Part shown: in pieces, positions 25,896 through 35,224 of the stretch | How the letters are laid out: every line of letters begins with the position of its first letter | How positions within the stretch are numbered: the first letter of the stretch is position 1 | From: Cognaticolwellia beringensis | GTDB lineage: Bacteria > Pseudomonadota > Gammaproteobacteria > Enterobacterales > Alteromonadaceae | Assembly (NCBI RefSeq): GCF_002076895.1 | Contig: NZ_CP020465.1 | Span: forward strand, 2,542,001-2,606,000 | Length of the DNA: 64,000 nucleotides | Direction: 5' to 3' | Notes under the pieces: model-generated | Told to the model about the DNA's origin: nothing | Databases searched by the model: none | The model's input: only the letters and a program-made list of their open reading frames with translations | Position numbers and translations under genes: made by a program

Positions 25896-26669
25896 ATGGG
25901 CATTGAGATGGCAGAACTAAAAGATAAAATTCAACAATACGCGACTCGCTTAGGCGATGATAGCCTTGTCCTAGGGCATCGTATTTCAGAGTGGACAAGT
26001 CATGGTCCTTTTCTAGAGGAAGACATTGCACTTGGCAACGTAGCGCTAGACTATGTAGGGCGCGCAAGAATGTTTTATAGCTACGCTGCAGAACTTGCTG
26101 GTGAAGGAAAAACTGAAGATGATTTTGCGTATCTACGTGATGAAAGAGAATTTCAGAATTATTTGATCAACGAACTCCCTCGTGGTGATTTCGCCTTTAC
26201 GATTGTGAGACAGTTGTTTGTGGATGTTTATTTTAATTACTATCTTACAGAATTAAAAAAATCTAAAGATCCTGAGTTAGCCGCAATCGCGACTAAATCT
26301 CTTAAGGAGACGCGCTATCACCTTCGCAGAAGCCGAGATTGGACGATACGCTTAGGTATTGGTACTGAAGAAAGTAAAACCAGAATGACTAAAGCGCTTA
26401 ACGATTTGTGGGGATATACACATGAACTATTTGAGCCAGACGAACTCGAGATTGAGTTAATTGAACTAGGCATCGCTGTTGATATGCGTGAACTCAAAGC
26501 AAACTGGTTAAGTGATATAAAAGCCATAGTCAAAGAGGCAGAACTTGAAATACCTGATGCTGAGTGGGCTGTTCGTGGTGGTCGCGAGGGTTTTCATACC
26601 GAACACCTAAGTATGTTACTGACCATTATGCAAAGTGTGCACAGAGCAAACCCTGGTGCAAATTGGTAA
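25896..26669 (+). CDS. paaC: Phenylacetyl-CoA epoxidase, structural subunit
   Basis: A 257-residue ferritin-like partner of PaaA. Segments DDSLVLGHRISEWTSHGPFLEE and ETRYHLRRSRDW fit PaaC, which keeps the fold but not a working iron centre. An ATG twelve bases further in (25908) is also possible; neither has a strong ribosome site, and translation is probably coupled to paaB, which ends four bases upstream. Confidence 0.95.
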   Translation: MGIEMAELKDKIQQYATRLGDDSLVLGHRISEWTSHGPFLEEDIALGNVALDYVGRARMFYSYAAELAGEGKTEDDFAYLRDEREFQNYLINELPRGDFAFTIVRQLFVDVYFNYYLTELKKSKDPELAAIATKSLKETRYHLRRSRDWTIRLGIGTEESKTRMTKALNDLWGYTHELFEPDELEIELIELGIAVDMRELKANWLSDIKAIVKEAELEIPDAEWAVRGGREGFHTEHLSMLLTIMQSVHRANPGANW

Positions 26670-26671
26670 CT

Positions 26672-27214
26672 ATGAATATAATTCCGAGTATCTCGCCGGC
26701 GTTGCATGACAAAATTCAGCGACGAAATCATTCTAATTATGTCGAAATTTGGACATTACTCGATGCTGTCTGCGACCCAGAAATTCCAGTATTGTCTATT
26801 TGGGATATTGGCATATTGCAAGATATTGAATATGTTGAGGGTAAATATAAAATCATTATAACGCCTACATATTCAGGTTGCCCTGCAGTTGATGCGATAA
26901 AGGAAGATATCGCTAAACAGCTAGAAGATAACAAAATACTTAATTATGAGATTAAGACCCGGTTGTCGCCTGCTTGGACAACTGATTGCATGACACTAGA
27001 AGGCAATAACAAACTGCGTGAATATGGCATTGCACCTCCAGTAGATGTGCCCAATGGTTGTGCTCTACATGTTACGCCAACCGAGAATGTACTTTGTCCT
27101 CATTGCCGCTCTAGAAATACGACTATTATCAGTGAATTTGGTTCAACTTCGTGTAAAGCCTTATTCAAATGTAATGATTGCTACGAGCCATTTGATTTTT
27201 TCAAATGTATCTAA
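26672..27214 (+). CDS. paaD: Epoxidase iron-sulfur maturation protein PaaD
   Basis: A 180-residue protein: N-terminal MIP18/DUF59 domain (AVCDPEIPVLSIWDIGIL, then TPTYSGCPAV with a conserved Cys) and a C-terminal Cys-rich part (CPHCRSRN, CKALFKCNDCYEPF). PaaD is needed for epoxidase activity and is thought to help insert Fe-S or diiron centres. The long open frame reaches back into paaC; ATG at 26672, two bases after the paaC stop, is taken. Confidence 0.93.
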   Translation: MNIIPSISPALHDKIQRRNHSNYVEIWTLLDAVCDPEIPVLSIWDIGILQDIEYVEGKYKIIITPTYSGCPAVDAIKEDIAKQLEDNKILNYEIKTRLSPAWTTDCMTLEGNNKLREYGIAPPVDVPNGCALHVTPTENVLCPHCRSRNTTIISEFGSTSCKALFKCNDCYEPFDFFKCI

Positions 27215-27233
27215 TTTATTATCAGGACTTATT

Positions 27234-28331
27234 ATGTCAGATACCCGTTTCTACCCTTTAACAATAAGCGCTGTAACACCCGAAACCGAAACCGCTATAT
27301 GCATTAGTTTTAATGTGCCAGCTGAACTTAAAGAAACCTTTGCATTCACTCAGGGGCAGTTTTTAACCCTCAGTGCTATTATCGATGGTAAAGAAGTACG
27401 TAGAGCTTATTCAATATGTTCTGGAGTCGATGATGGTGCTTTAAAGGTCGGTATCAAGCGTGTTGATGGCGGTGTCTTTTCTAACTATGCTAACGATAAT
27501 TTTAAACCGGGTACTCAAGTAAACGTACTGCCGCCACAGGGATCATTTTTTACCCAGCTAAATAGTGATAATCAAAAACGCTATATGTGCTTAGCGGTTG
27601 GAAGTGGCATAACCCCAATTTTGTCGATCACTAAATCTATTCTATCTAGGGAGCCGAAAAGCTTTGTAACTCTATTGTACGGAAATCGTCAAACTTCACA
27701 GATGATGTTCAAAGAAGAGTTAAGTTTCCTTAAGAATCACTATCTCGAACGCTTACAGTTGATACACATTATGAGCATGGAAGACCAAGGCACTGATTTA
27801 CTTGCGGGCCGCATCGATAATAAGAAGGGCTATAAGCTACAAAAGTCAGGATTAATTAATATTAAAAATACTGACGATGTATTTATTTGTGGGCCAGAGT
27901 CGATGATGTCAGAGGTCTCACATGGCTTCAGACAAGAGGGCTTATCAGACGATAGTATTCATTACGAGCTCTTTGGAAGTTCTGCTGATGATGCCCAAGA
28001 AGCATTGAAAAAAGCGAAAGCTCGTCGAGAAAAATTCGGTGATGATAAAGCCAGTAAAATAAGTCTTCGTGCCGATGGACGGATGATTACATTTCCATTA
28101 TCGACGGTCGGTGAAAATATTTTAGATGCCGGTATGCGTAATGGTATAGAGCTACCGTATTCCTGTAAAGCAGGTGTGTGTTCGACATGTAAAGCTAAAT
28201 TGGTAAAAGGCACCGTAGATATGGATATTAGTCACGGTTTAGAACCTCACGAGATTGAAGCTGGATATATTCTCACTTGTCAGTCACACCCAACGTCAGA
28301 TGAGGTTGAGGTGGATTTTGATAAGAGATAA
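27234..28331 (+). CDS. paaE: Phenylacetyl-CoA epoxidase reductase
   Basis: A 365-residue reductase passing electrons from NADPH to PaaAC: FAD domain (RAYSICSGVDDG), NAD-binding domain (GSGITPILSI) and a C-terminal plant-type [2Fe-2S] domain (LPYSCKAGVCSTCKAK ... CQS). ATCAGGA before ATG 27234 fixes the start; the frame open to 27045 is spurious overlap with paaD. Confidence 0.95.
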   Translation: MSDTRFYPLTISAVTPETETAICISFNVPAELKETFAFTQGQFLTLSAIIDGKEVRRAYSICSGVDDGALKVGIKRVDGGVFSNYANDNFKPGTQVNVLPPQGSFFTQLNSDNQKRYMCLAVGSGITPILSITKSILSREPKSFVTLLYGNRQTSQMMFKEELSFLKNHYLERLQLIHIMSMEDQGTDLLAGRIDNKKGYKLQKSGLINIKNTDDVFICGPESMMSEVSHGFRQEGLSDDSIHYELFGSSADDAQEALKKAKARREKFGDDKASKISLRADGRMITFPLSTVGENILDAGMRNGIELPYSCKAGVCSTCKAKLVKGTVDMDISHGLEPHEIEAGYILTCQSHPTSDEVEVDFDKR

Positions 28332-28370
28332 ACTGAAGGTCACTTTACCTATCAAGAATAAAAAAACGTA

Positions 28371-29300
28371 ATGAAAGTTTTAACACAATCGTCTTTGAAA
28401 GAAGAACTCGTTGCTAAACTGCATCGACATAATGTCAGTTGCACGTCTATGATCGTAACTTTGTTTGGTGATGTTGTATCGCAACATGGAGAGTGGATTT
28501 GGTTAGGAAGTATTATCGATGCGCTTGGACACGTTGGTTTTACTGAACGTTCGGTGAGAACATCTGCTTTTAGACTGGTTCAAAATGATTGGTTAATTAC
28601 AAAGAAAATTGGCCGGAAAAGCTATTATCGTTTAACTGAGCATGGTCGTAGCCATTATGCCAGAGCAGAACGACGAATATATCATCGTCATCAAGCTAAT
28701 TGGGACACCCAATGGATTTTGGTGTTAAATGTTTCTATTCCAGAAGATAAAATTGAAGACTTTAGAAAAAGTATCCGTTGGTTAGGCTTTAATATTTTGT
28801 CTCCTGGACTATTTGCTCATCCGTCTCCTGACCGCCGTTCGTTAGATGAAATGTTGATAGAAAATAAACTCATGGCTGATGTTGTGGTTTTTAAAGCGCA
28901 ATCAGATGATGTTTACTCTAAGAAAAATCTAAAAAGGTTAATCACAGAAAAGTGGGAAATCGACGTGCTTGAGCAAATGTATCAGAGTTTTTTAGACAGC
29001 TTCAGAGATTTTTCTATGCAATTAGATCTAACTGAGTTAACTGACGAAGAGTGCTTTGCTTATAGATTGGCCATACTTCATGAATTTAGACGAGTACAAT
29101 TAAAGGATCCTGATTTACCATCTGAACTTCTTCCTATCGGTTGGGTTGGGTTTGAATCTCAGGATCTACTGCAAAGAGTATATCGACATTTGATACCAGG
29201 CTCTTTGTCATTTATTGAAAAACAATTATTTAATGCGCATGGTGAGATGCCCTCACCATCATCTAACTTTTACCAGCGCTTTAAAGCGCTTAGTAATTAA
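28371..29300 (+). CDS. paaX: Phenylacetate-pathway repressor PaaX
   Basis: A 309-residue regulator matching PaaX length. The N-terminal winged helix (SMIVTLFGDVVSQHGEWIW, GFTERSVRTSAFRLVQNDWL) is followed by the PaaX-type dimer/ligand region. PaaX represses paa genes and is released by phenylacetyl-CoA. It sits inside the operon it is expected to control. Confidence 0.93.
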   Translation: MKVLTQSSLKEELVAKLHRHNVSCTSMIVTLFGDVVSQHGEWIWLGSIIDALGHVGFTERSVRTSAFRLVQNDWLITKKIGRKSYYRLTEHGRSHYARAERRIYHRHQANWDTQWILVLNVSIPEDKIEDFRKSIRWLGFNILSPGLFAHPSPDRRSLDEMLIENKLMADVVVFKAQSDDVYSKKNLKRLITEKWEIDVLEQMYQSFLDSFRDFSMQLDLTELTDEECFAYRLAILHEFRRVQLKDPDLPSELLPIGWVGFESQDLLQRVYRHLIPGSLSFIEKQLFNAHGEMPSPSSNFYQRFKALSN

Positions 29301-29311
29301 AGGACCCTATA

Positions 29312-29626
29312 ATGCTTCGTGTAGCTGTGATGTATCCCAATACAATTGACGCTGATTTTGATTTTGATTATTTCCAATATGATCATTTGCCACTGGTGAA
29401 AAAGGCTTATCAAGCACACGGATTAGTTAACCTTGAATTCGATATTGCTGTTTCTACCACAGGAGATAACAAAGCACCTTATCTCGCAATAGCTTATTTA
29501 TCTTTTAAAGATATGGCAGCTTTTATGGCCGCGATGAAAGCTGAGGGGAAAATGGTCAATGCAGATGTCAAAAACTACACCAGTATTAAGCCTACTATTC
29601 AAATCAGTAAATCTGCCACCTGCTAA
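29312..29626 (+). CDS. EthD-family small protein
   Basis: A 104-residue ferredoxin-like alpha/beta barrel protein with the EthD pattern: early MYPN, FDYFQYDHLPLVKKA (the D-x-Y...H-P-L motif) and a C-terminal strand KPTIQIS. EthD was named from ETBE degradation, and family members are found beside many catabolic operons without a settled function. It lies 11 bases after paaX and 14 before the FadJ-like gene, so it is co-transcribed with paa. Confidence 0.8.
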   Translation: MLRVAVMYPNTIDADFDFDYFQYDHLPLVKKAYQAHGLVNLEFDIAVSTTGDNKAPYLAIAYLSFKDMAAFMAAMKAEGKMVNADVKNYTSIKPTIQISKSATC

Positions 29627-29640
29627 AAACGGAATTCATC

Positions 29641-31695
29641 ATGTCTAATATCGTATCAGTTGTATCGCAAAATGAAGTTGCCGTTATTACCATTAATAAT
29701 CCTCCTGTAAATGCTTTGTCTGCAGAAGTTCGCTCCGGGTTGCTAGATGCGTTAACTCAAGCGCAAGCCGATAAAAGTATTTTTGCAATCGTGATTCAGT
29801 GCGAAGGTCGCACGTTTATTGCAGGTGCAGACATTAAAGAATTTGGCCAAACACCCAAATTGCCACATTTACCCGATGTTGTTTTAGCCATTGCTAACTC
29901 TAGCGTTCCAATTATTGCTGCTCTGCATGGCTCTGTGCTTGGTGGCGGATTTGAAATTGCACTTGCTTGCCAATACCGTGTGGGTTTAAAAGGGACTACG
30001 TTGGGGCTGCCTGAGGTTAATCTTGGTCTTATTCCTGGCGCTGGCGGCACTCAATTGCTTCCTCGAGTGCTTGGTTTATCAAAAGCGATGAATATGATCA
30101 TAACGGGTAAGTCTATTAAGCTTCCAGATACTGCCGATAATGCTTTAGTTCATGCAGTGACAGATAGTGATGTATTAGCATGTGCGCTTGAATTTTCTCA
30201 CACATTTGTAAAGTCTATCGGTGGACAAAAGCTTAACAATAAAATTGTTGAGCAAGATGATGCAGAAGATATAAAACAGCATGCGTTGAAAAACTTAGTG
30301 AGCAAACGTAAAGGCCAAACAGCACCATTAAAAGCACTTGAAGCTATCATGTATACTACCCAATACTCTCTTGAAGAAGGTATGAAAAAATCAAGAAAGT
30401 TATTTTTAGAGTGCCGAGATTCGCCACAATCTGCAGCAATGCGCTATGCTTTTTTTGCAGAAAAGAAAGCACAAAAACCCAAGCTACCATCTATTTCAGC
30501 GCCATTAAAAAATATAGAAAAAGTTACCGTTATTGGGGCTGGAACTATGGGCGCAGGTATCGCCATGTGTCTATTAGCATCAGGGATAAGTGTTTATTTA
30601 TTAGAAATTAATGCTGAAAATTTAGAACGTGGTATGTCTTATATTAAAAAGACCCTTGCCTCTTCGGTTAGAAAAGGCAGAATAAGTGAACAGCAAGTCG
30701 CCGATCAATTGGCTCATTTAACTGCTACAACTGAGTATTCAACCATCGCAGATTCACACTTAGTGATAGAAGCTGCGTTTGAAAGTATGGTGGTTAAACA
30801 AGATATTTTTGCTAAATTAGAAGCAACAGTTTCAACAGAATGTATTTTAGCAAGTAATACCTCTTACCTCGATATTGATGAAATTGCTTCTGTTGTGACG
30901 CATAAATCCCGAGTTATTGGGCTTCATTTTTTTAGTCCTGCTCACATCATGAAGTTACTTGAAATTGTAAAAACCAAACATACCGATACCAATGTTATTT
31001 CGAGTTGTATGGCGTTTGCCAAAACTATCAAAAAGCAAGCCGCATTGGTGGGCATGTGTTACGGATTTGTTGGTAATCGTATGTATGCAAGCTACGGTAG
31101 AGAAGCAAACTTCTTATTATTAGAGGGTTGCTCTCCAGAGCAGATAGACAAAGCATTAGTTGATTTTGGAATGGCCATGGGCCCACTTGCAGTAAATGAT
31201 ATGTCTGGTATCGATATTGGTTACAAAGCACGAAAAGAGAACCCAAATTTAAGTGTTGATCCTGCTTATTTTTTGGCAGCTAATCTCTTGGTAGATTCAG
31301 GTCGTTTAGGACAAAAAACAGGCTCTGGATTTTACGCTTATGATGAAAAATTAAATCGTACATCAGATCCTATTGTGATGGATATTTTTAAGAACGCCGC
31401 ACAAAAATTAAATATTGTTCCTCAAAGTTATACCAGTGAAGAAATCAGTGAACGTCTGGTATTAGCATTAATTAATGAGGGCGCAAATATCTTACAAGAA
31501 AGTATCGCAGAGAACGCTGAAGTAATAGATACCATATGGCTAAATGGTTATGGTTTTCCAAGATATTATGGTGGACCGATGTTTTACGCTCAGCAATTAG
31601 GTTGGAAGTATGTGAAAGAAAAATTGCTAGCATTACACCAGCAAACAGGTAAAGATTGGTGGAAACCGTCGACTTATATTGATTCTTTGCTTTAG
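29641..31695 (+). CDS. FadJ-like enoyl-CoA hydratase/3-hydroxyacyl-CoA dehydrogenase
   Basis: A 684-residue bifunctional beta-oxidation protein: hydratase domain at 1-190 (GRTFIAGADIKEF, GGGFEIALAC, GLIPGAGGTQLLPR), NAD-binding dehydrogenase domain from about 298 (VIGAGTMGAGIAMCLL) and two C-terminal helical domains (GFVGNRMYASYGREA). In this cluster no separate paaF or paaH is seen, so this fusion likely does both jobs: hydration of dehydroadipyl-CoA and oxidation of 3-hydroxyadipyl-CoA. Last gene of the paa run, followed by a terminator-like hairpin. Confidence 0.88.
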   Translation: MSNIVSVVSQNEVAVITINNPPVNALSAEVRSGLLDALTQAQADKSIFAIVIQCEGRTFIAGADIKEFGQTPKLPHLPDVVLAIANSSVPIIAALHGSVLGGGFEIALACQYRVGLKGTTLGLPEVNLGLIPGAGGTQLLPRVLGLSKAMNMIITGKSIKLPDTADNALVHAVTDSDVLACALEFSHTFVKSIGGQKLNNKIVEQDDAEDIKQHALKNLVSKRKGQTAPLKALEAIMYTTQYSLEEGMKKSRKLFLECRDSPQSAAMRYAFFAEKKAQKPKLPSISAPLKNIEKVTVIGAGTMGAGIAMCLLASGISVYLLEINAENLERGMSYIKKTLASSVRKGRISEQQVADQLAHLTATTEYSTIADSHLVIEAAFESMVVKQDIFAKLEATVSTECILASNTSYLDIDEIASVVTHKSRVIGLHFFSPAHIMKLLEIVKTKHTDTNVISSCMAFAKTIKKQAALVGMCYGFVGNRMYASYGREANFLLLEGCSPEQIDKALVDFGMAMGPLAVNDMSGIDIGYKARKENPNLSVDPAYFLAANLLVDSGRLGQKTGSGFYAYDEKLNRTSDPIVMDIFKNAAQKLNIVPQSYTSEEISERLVLALINEGANILQESIAENAEVIDTIWLNGYGFPRYYGGPMFYAQQLGWKYVKEKLLALHQQTGKDWWKPSTYIDSLL

Positions 31696-32148
31696 AGCTA
31701 TTCTAGTCACCTAACACGAGATAACAAATTCACTTTTATAGGGAATAATAGCCAGTTCCACGCTCAGGATTTTTGTTGAAGCACTGGCTATTTTCGAGAA
31801 TGTAGCCCCATTGTTTATTTTTAAAAACCGGATTGTAAATTAAACCAACGATTAATTATCAGTTAAATAAAGTATGTTTTTCATCAACATATAAGCGGAT
31901 TGGTTTTTAGTTTTTAGTTTTAGCGAACAGTCGTGAACTGATATTGTTCAGTTATAGAATTGACCTAATCATTCTATTGATTAGGTCAGAATGAGAGCTT
32001 TGCAGGTATTTCAACGAGCTTTCCCCGGTAACTGGTTAGAAAGGTGCTCAAGCGAACTATTATTTCCGAATATTTTTAATCGATAGTCTAGTAATGACGA
32101 TATCTTCAGCTTAAATTTTTTTAAATCAAAGGCTGCGAAATACCAATG
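31696..32148. other. Intergenic with hairpins
   Basis: Contains the hairpin at 31747-31792, a short AACTGA/TCAGTT stem near 31936, and a perfect 10-bp stem GACCTAATCA/TGATTAGGTC at 31962-31987 with a six-base loop and no T-tract. No coding sequence seen. Confidence 0.5.
31747..31792 (+). terminator. Terminator-like hairpin after paa operon
   Basis: AATAGCCAGT pairs exactly with ACTGGCTATT across 26 bases; the T-tract is short (TTTTC). It is placed 52 bases after the last stop. Confidence 0.55.
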
Positions 32149-33312
32149 CTACACCCAACCTTTTTGTCTAAATGCCAATAAGGTTTCTGTGAATATTTTC
32201 ATTTCATCTGGCGTACCTAAAGATATGCGGTTCCAACGATCATCATTCGTCATCTTTCTGCCGACAAGAATGTTATTTCGTCGCATATTAGATTGGTAGT
32301 CGGCTAAGGGCTGACCTATTCTATGTAACACAAAATTGGTGTCGCTTGGTATATGGGCTAATTCTAATTTATTTAAAGTGTCGATAAGCAGCGTTTTAGA
32401 TATCTGATTGTTATTAATGCTCTTTTGATAAAACTCTTTGTCGTCTAGCGCAGCCGAGGCGGCCGCTAAACCAGCAGCATTTAAGTTAAAGCCAGAAGCA
32501 AAAGGCTTTATTTTACTGGCTGTTTTTTTAGTCGCAATACCATAACCTATGCGCATTCCTGCCATGCCATGAACTTTAGAAAACGTTCGACTAATCACCA
32601 CATTATCGCGACCTTGCTTAATCAACTCTAAACCGCTTTTATAGCGAGGATTGGTTTGCGCATAATCAAAATAGGCTTCATCGAGCAAAAATAAGTGGGT
32701 ATCAGGCGCGTTGTTTATCCATTCAAATAATACGCTGAAATCGACAATGTTCCCGGTCGGATTGTTAGGGTTGCAAATATTGATCAATACGGGACCAGTT
32801 TGCGCGTTTGCCTGTTTTTTCATCGCGGCAATATTCATTTCAAAGTCTTGCCCCACAGGCACTTGTATTATATTCAAGTTTTCAGCTTCGCAATATCTTT
32901 TGAGGTCGCCGAATGTAGGTATAGGCTCAATCATACTGGCGCTTTGTTGTGCAGAATAGGTAGCAATAGCTTGCAATACTTCGGTGGACCCATTACCAAA
33001 AATCAACTGCTGTGGATCAACTTTATGATGCGCTGCTAGTTTAACTTTAAATTCTTCAAAGGATTGGTCGGCATAACGATTGCCATATAATTCGATAGCG
33101 TGCTTAGCCGCTAATAATGCTTTAGGAGACATGCCAAATGAATTTTCATTAAAATGTAGCATAAGATTAGCGGCGTTTTGACGAAAAGGTAATATAGGAT
33201 GGCTGTTAGCAAAGGCGAACTGAGAATTGGCTGCCAAGCCTACCCAGGCAGCGCCTAAACCCAATTGTTGAATGAATTTTCTTCTCGAAGTATGCATGGC
33301 TAAGTCGTTCAT
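32149..33312 (-). CDS. HisC-like aminotransferase with Tat signal
   Basis: A 387-residue class I/II aminotransferase resembling histidinol-phosphate aminotransferases, with PLP-lysine segment ISRTFSKVHGMAGMRIGYG, CNPNNPTGN and LDEAYFDY. Unusually it begins with a twin-arginine export signal, TSRRKFIQQLGLGAAWVGL, followed by AFA, so a folded holoenzyme is predicted to go to the periplasm. Such Tat-HisC proteins recur in Alteromonadales, but the substrate is not known. GGAGAT supports the ATG. It probably shares no operon with the paa genes, which run the other way. Confidence 0.8.
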   Translation of the reverse strand: MNDLAMHTSRRKFIQQLGLGAAWVGLAANSQFAFANSHPILPFRQNAANLMLHFNENSFGMSPKALLAAKHAIELYGNRYADQSFEEFKVKLAAHHKVDPQQLIFGNGSTEVLQAIATYSAQQSASMIEPIPTFGDLKRYCEAENLNIIQVPVGQDFEMNIAAMKKQANAQTGPVLINICNPNNPTGNIVDFSVLFEWINNAPDTHLFLLDEAYFDYAQTNPRYKSGLELIKQGRDNVVISRTFSKVHGMAGMRIGYGIATKKTASKIKPFASGFNLNAAGLAAASAALDDKEFYQKSINNNQISKTLLIDTLNKLELAHIPSDTNFVLHRIGQPLADYQSNMRRNNILVGRKMTNDDRWNRISLGTPDEMKIFTETLLAFRQKGWV

Positions 33313-33381
33313 TATTTATCTCCATATTTTTAATTACACTACTCGTTTTGCCTATGTAGATTAAATATCGAGCAGCGTATT

Positions 33382-33780
33382 TTACCTGTTAAATTCTGCT
33401 AAAGCTTGCATGGCGAGTGTTGACTTATCTGCTTGAACAAAAATATGATCATGATAAAAAGCGGCAATGACATTAGCACTTATACCTTTTTCAGTTAGCT
33501 TTGTGGCAATTGCAGCTGTTAAGCCAACAGCTTCAAGGCTTGAATGTATTGTTAAAGTTATGCCTTTGAATATTGCTTCATAGGCTAAACCCTCTTTATC
33601 AGCAATATCTTGCTTTATTAATAGCGTTAACCCTTCAAACTCAAGGTAAGCCGCTAAAGGAAATAGCTCAGCATGATCACCATACTTTGCATCTTTAAAT
33701 GTACAAAAAACATATTCACCATCAAGCAGCTTAGGTTCCATTGATGCTAGTAGTGTATTAATATTTTTTTCGCCTGACAT
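33382..33780 (-). CDS. ACT-domain protein (DUF2241-like)
   Basis: A 132-residue cytosolic protein of two ACT-like halves: LLASMEPKLLDGEYVFCTF at the start, and GLTAAIATKLTEKGISANVIAAFYHDHIFV, which is the typical second ACT repeat. Family members are presumed small-molecule (amino acid) sensors of unassigned role. It lies 69 bases upstream of the aminotransferase on the same strand and could be co-transcribed. Confidence 0.8.
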   Translation of the reverse strand: MSGEKNINTLLASMEPKLLDGEYVFCTFKDAKYGDHAELFPLAAYLEFEGLTLLIKQDIADKEGLAYEAIFKGITLTIHSSLEAVGLTAAIATKLTEKGISANVIAAFYHDHIFVQADKSTLAMQALAEFNR

Positions 33781-34049
33781 AGTTTTAACCTTTTTGTAAT
33801 TAATAATGAATGTTCTATTATTTGCTGATCAGTGCTTTACTTAATAAGTACGGGTACGCGAACGTAATGTATTAAGGCATCTTAAATTAACTCTACATCT
33901 ACACACGATAGAGAATCAATAAACAAATAGAATTACTCTTCTGATTATTCCCTTAATCTTTAGAAATGAAAATATTATTACTCGTAGTTAAACGATAATT
34001 ATTACTTCCACGACTAGCTTCATTTTTATAGTAACTTTTACTACCCTTT

Positions 34050-34526
34050 TTAAGGCTGTTTTTTATTCCACTCATTCCACGACAGCGTTCTACCGGGGTA
34101 TGCACGTTGTTTAAATGGCCATTGGGCCTTTAGCCATTGTTCAACACTGTTGTAAAGCTCATTATCTAAGTGAAGTTCATTATCTTTTACCCATAAATAA
34201 ACTTCACAGTCGTAATCAATCGCTTTGGTTGGGTAGATATATACACAGCCAATGTAGTTATCTTTGTTTGGACTAAATACGGCATAAGCAAAAGCTTCTC
34301 TGGCTGAAAACTCATTTTCATGCTGAATTAATTCCATGGTATTAAATTCAAGGGTCATGTTTTCTTCAGGCCATGTATCGTGTTCAAAAAACACTTGTCT
34401 TAAGCGTTCCTTACTTGACATCACCGCCTCATAATCAATTGCGGTGAACTCTGGTTTTAAAATTTTAAAATAAAATTGATTGTTTGATAAAGGTGCAGGA
34501 ATTTTAAAGTTAATATCTACAAGCAT
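34050..34526 (-). CDS. GNAT-like hypothetical protein
   Basis: A 158-residue protein with weak resemblance to GNAT acetyltransferases: TWPEENMTLEFNTMELIQH, AYAVFSPNKDNYIGCVYIYP (beta4-like strand) and a C-terminal WLKAQWPFKQRAYPGR. A clear acetyl-CoA Q/R-x-x-G-x-G/A loop is missing, so enzymatic activity is doubtful. Stands alone. Confidence 0.55.
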   Translation of the reverse strand: MLVDINFKIPAPLSNNQFYFKILKPEFTAIDYEAVMSSKERLRQVFFEHDTWPEENMTLEFNTMELIQHENEFSAREAFAYAVFSPNKDNYIGCVYIYPTKAIDYDCEVYLWVKDNELHLDNELYNSVEQWLKAQWPFKQRAYPGRTLSWNEWNKKQP

Positions 34527-35224
34527 GTGCTTATGCCTAAACGGTGATTTGTTGTCATCATATAGTTAATTTAAGTGAGGTTTCTACTCTGCTGACATTA
34601 CATATGCCATAAAGGCCGATAACCAACCAAAAAACTCGATGATAAAAGCTGATAAGTTAAAGTGAAAATAGAATGATATTAAAACGAGTAGTGCGCCTAT
34701 GGCGTTAATGACGCTGTAAGCTTAAGTATTACTTACGCCTTTAGCTCTTAAACATACCTTAATCAACAAAGTATCGCGGTATTAGCTGCGAAACGCCAAC
34801 CTTAATAAGTGAGTAATATACTGTCATTATTGGCGCTTATTGTATAGATAAGGGCTTTTACAATGGCGTATTTCTCGATTTAAATTATAAAAACTAACGC
34901 AGCATTGTGTTATGGCCATTCCGGTTTTTTTAACGAAGATATTGAATAATAAAACTGACAAAATTTTCATGAAATCATACTGAAAGTGTTTGCAATTAAA
35001 CACTTATACATATTGTCAAAGGCAGCTGTTAGAGCACTTTTATTTTCCTAAACAGTGCCTAATGACAGGAAAAAAACACCTCAAAAGTTGGATACTTTAT
35101 CGTTTAGTCCATATTGACGATGAGAGATAGTGCCTGTTATGAAAATCTGATGTTAAGTAATAAAAGAAGCTAGAGTGCTTTAATCAGCACGATACATGCG
35201 CTAACTCTATACAGGATAATTACC
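34527..35224. other. Intergenic upstream of the HsaA-like gene
   Basis: About 700 bp of AT-rich DNA. The only clear signal is the operator-like site at 35103-35122, about 100 bases from the HsaA-like start, followed by the ribosome site ACAGGA. Confidence 0.5.
35103..35122. promoter_or_regulatory. Operator-like dyad site 1
   Basis: TTTAGTC-CATATT-GACGATG fits the shared pattern CATCGTC-N6-GACGATG with a perfect right half. It lies upstream of the HsaA-like monooxygenase. Confidence 0.55.

Noticed and set aside
25462..26067. 201-codon minus-strand frame over paaA/paaB/paaC
   Set aside because: It spans three conserved genes and their junctions on the other strand; no coding evidence.
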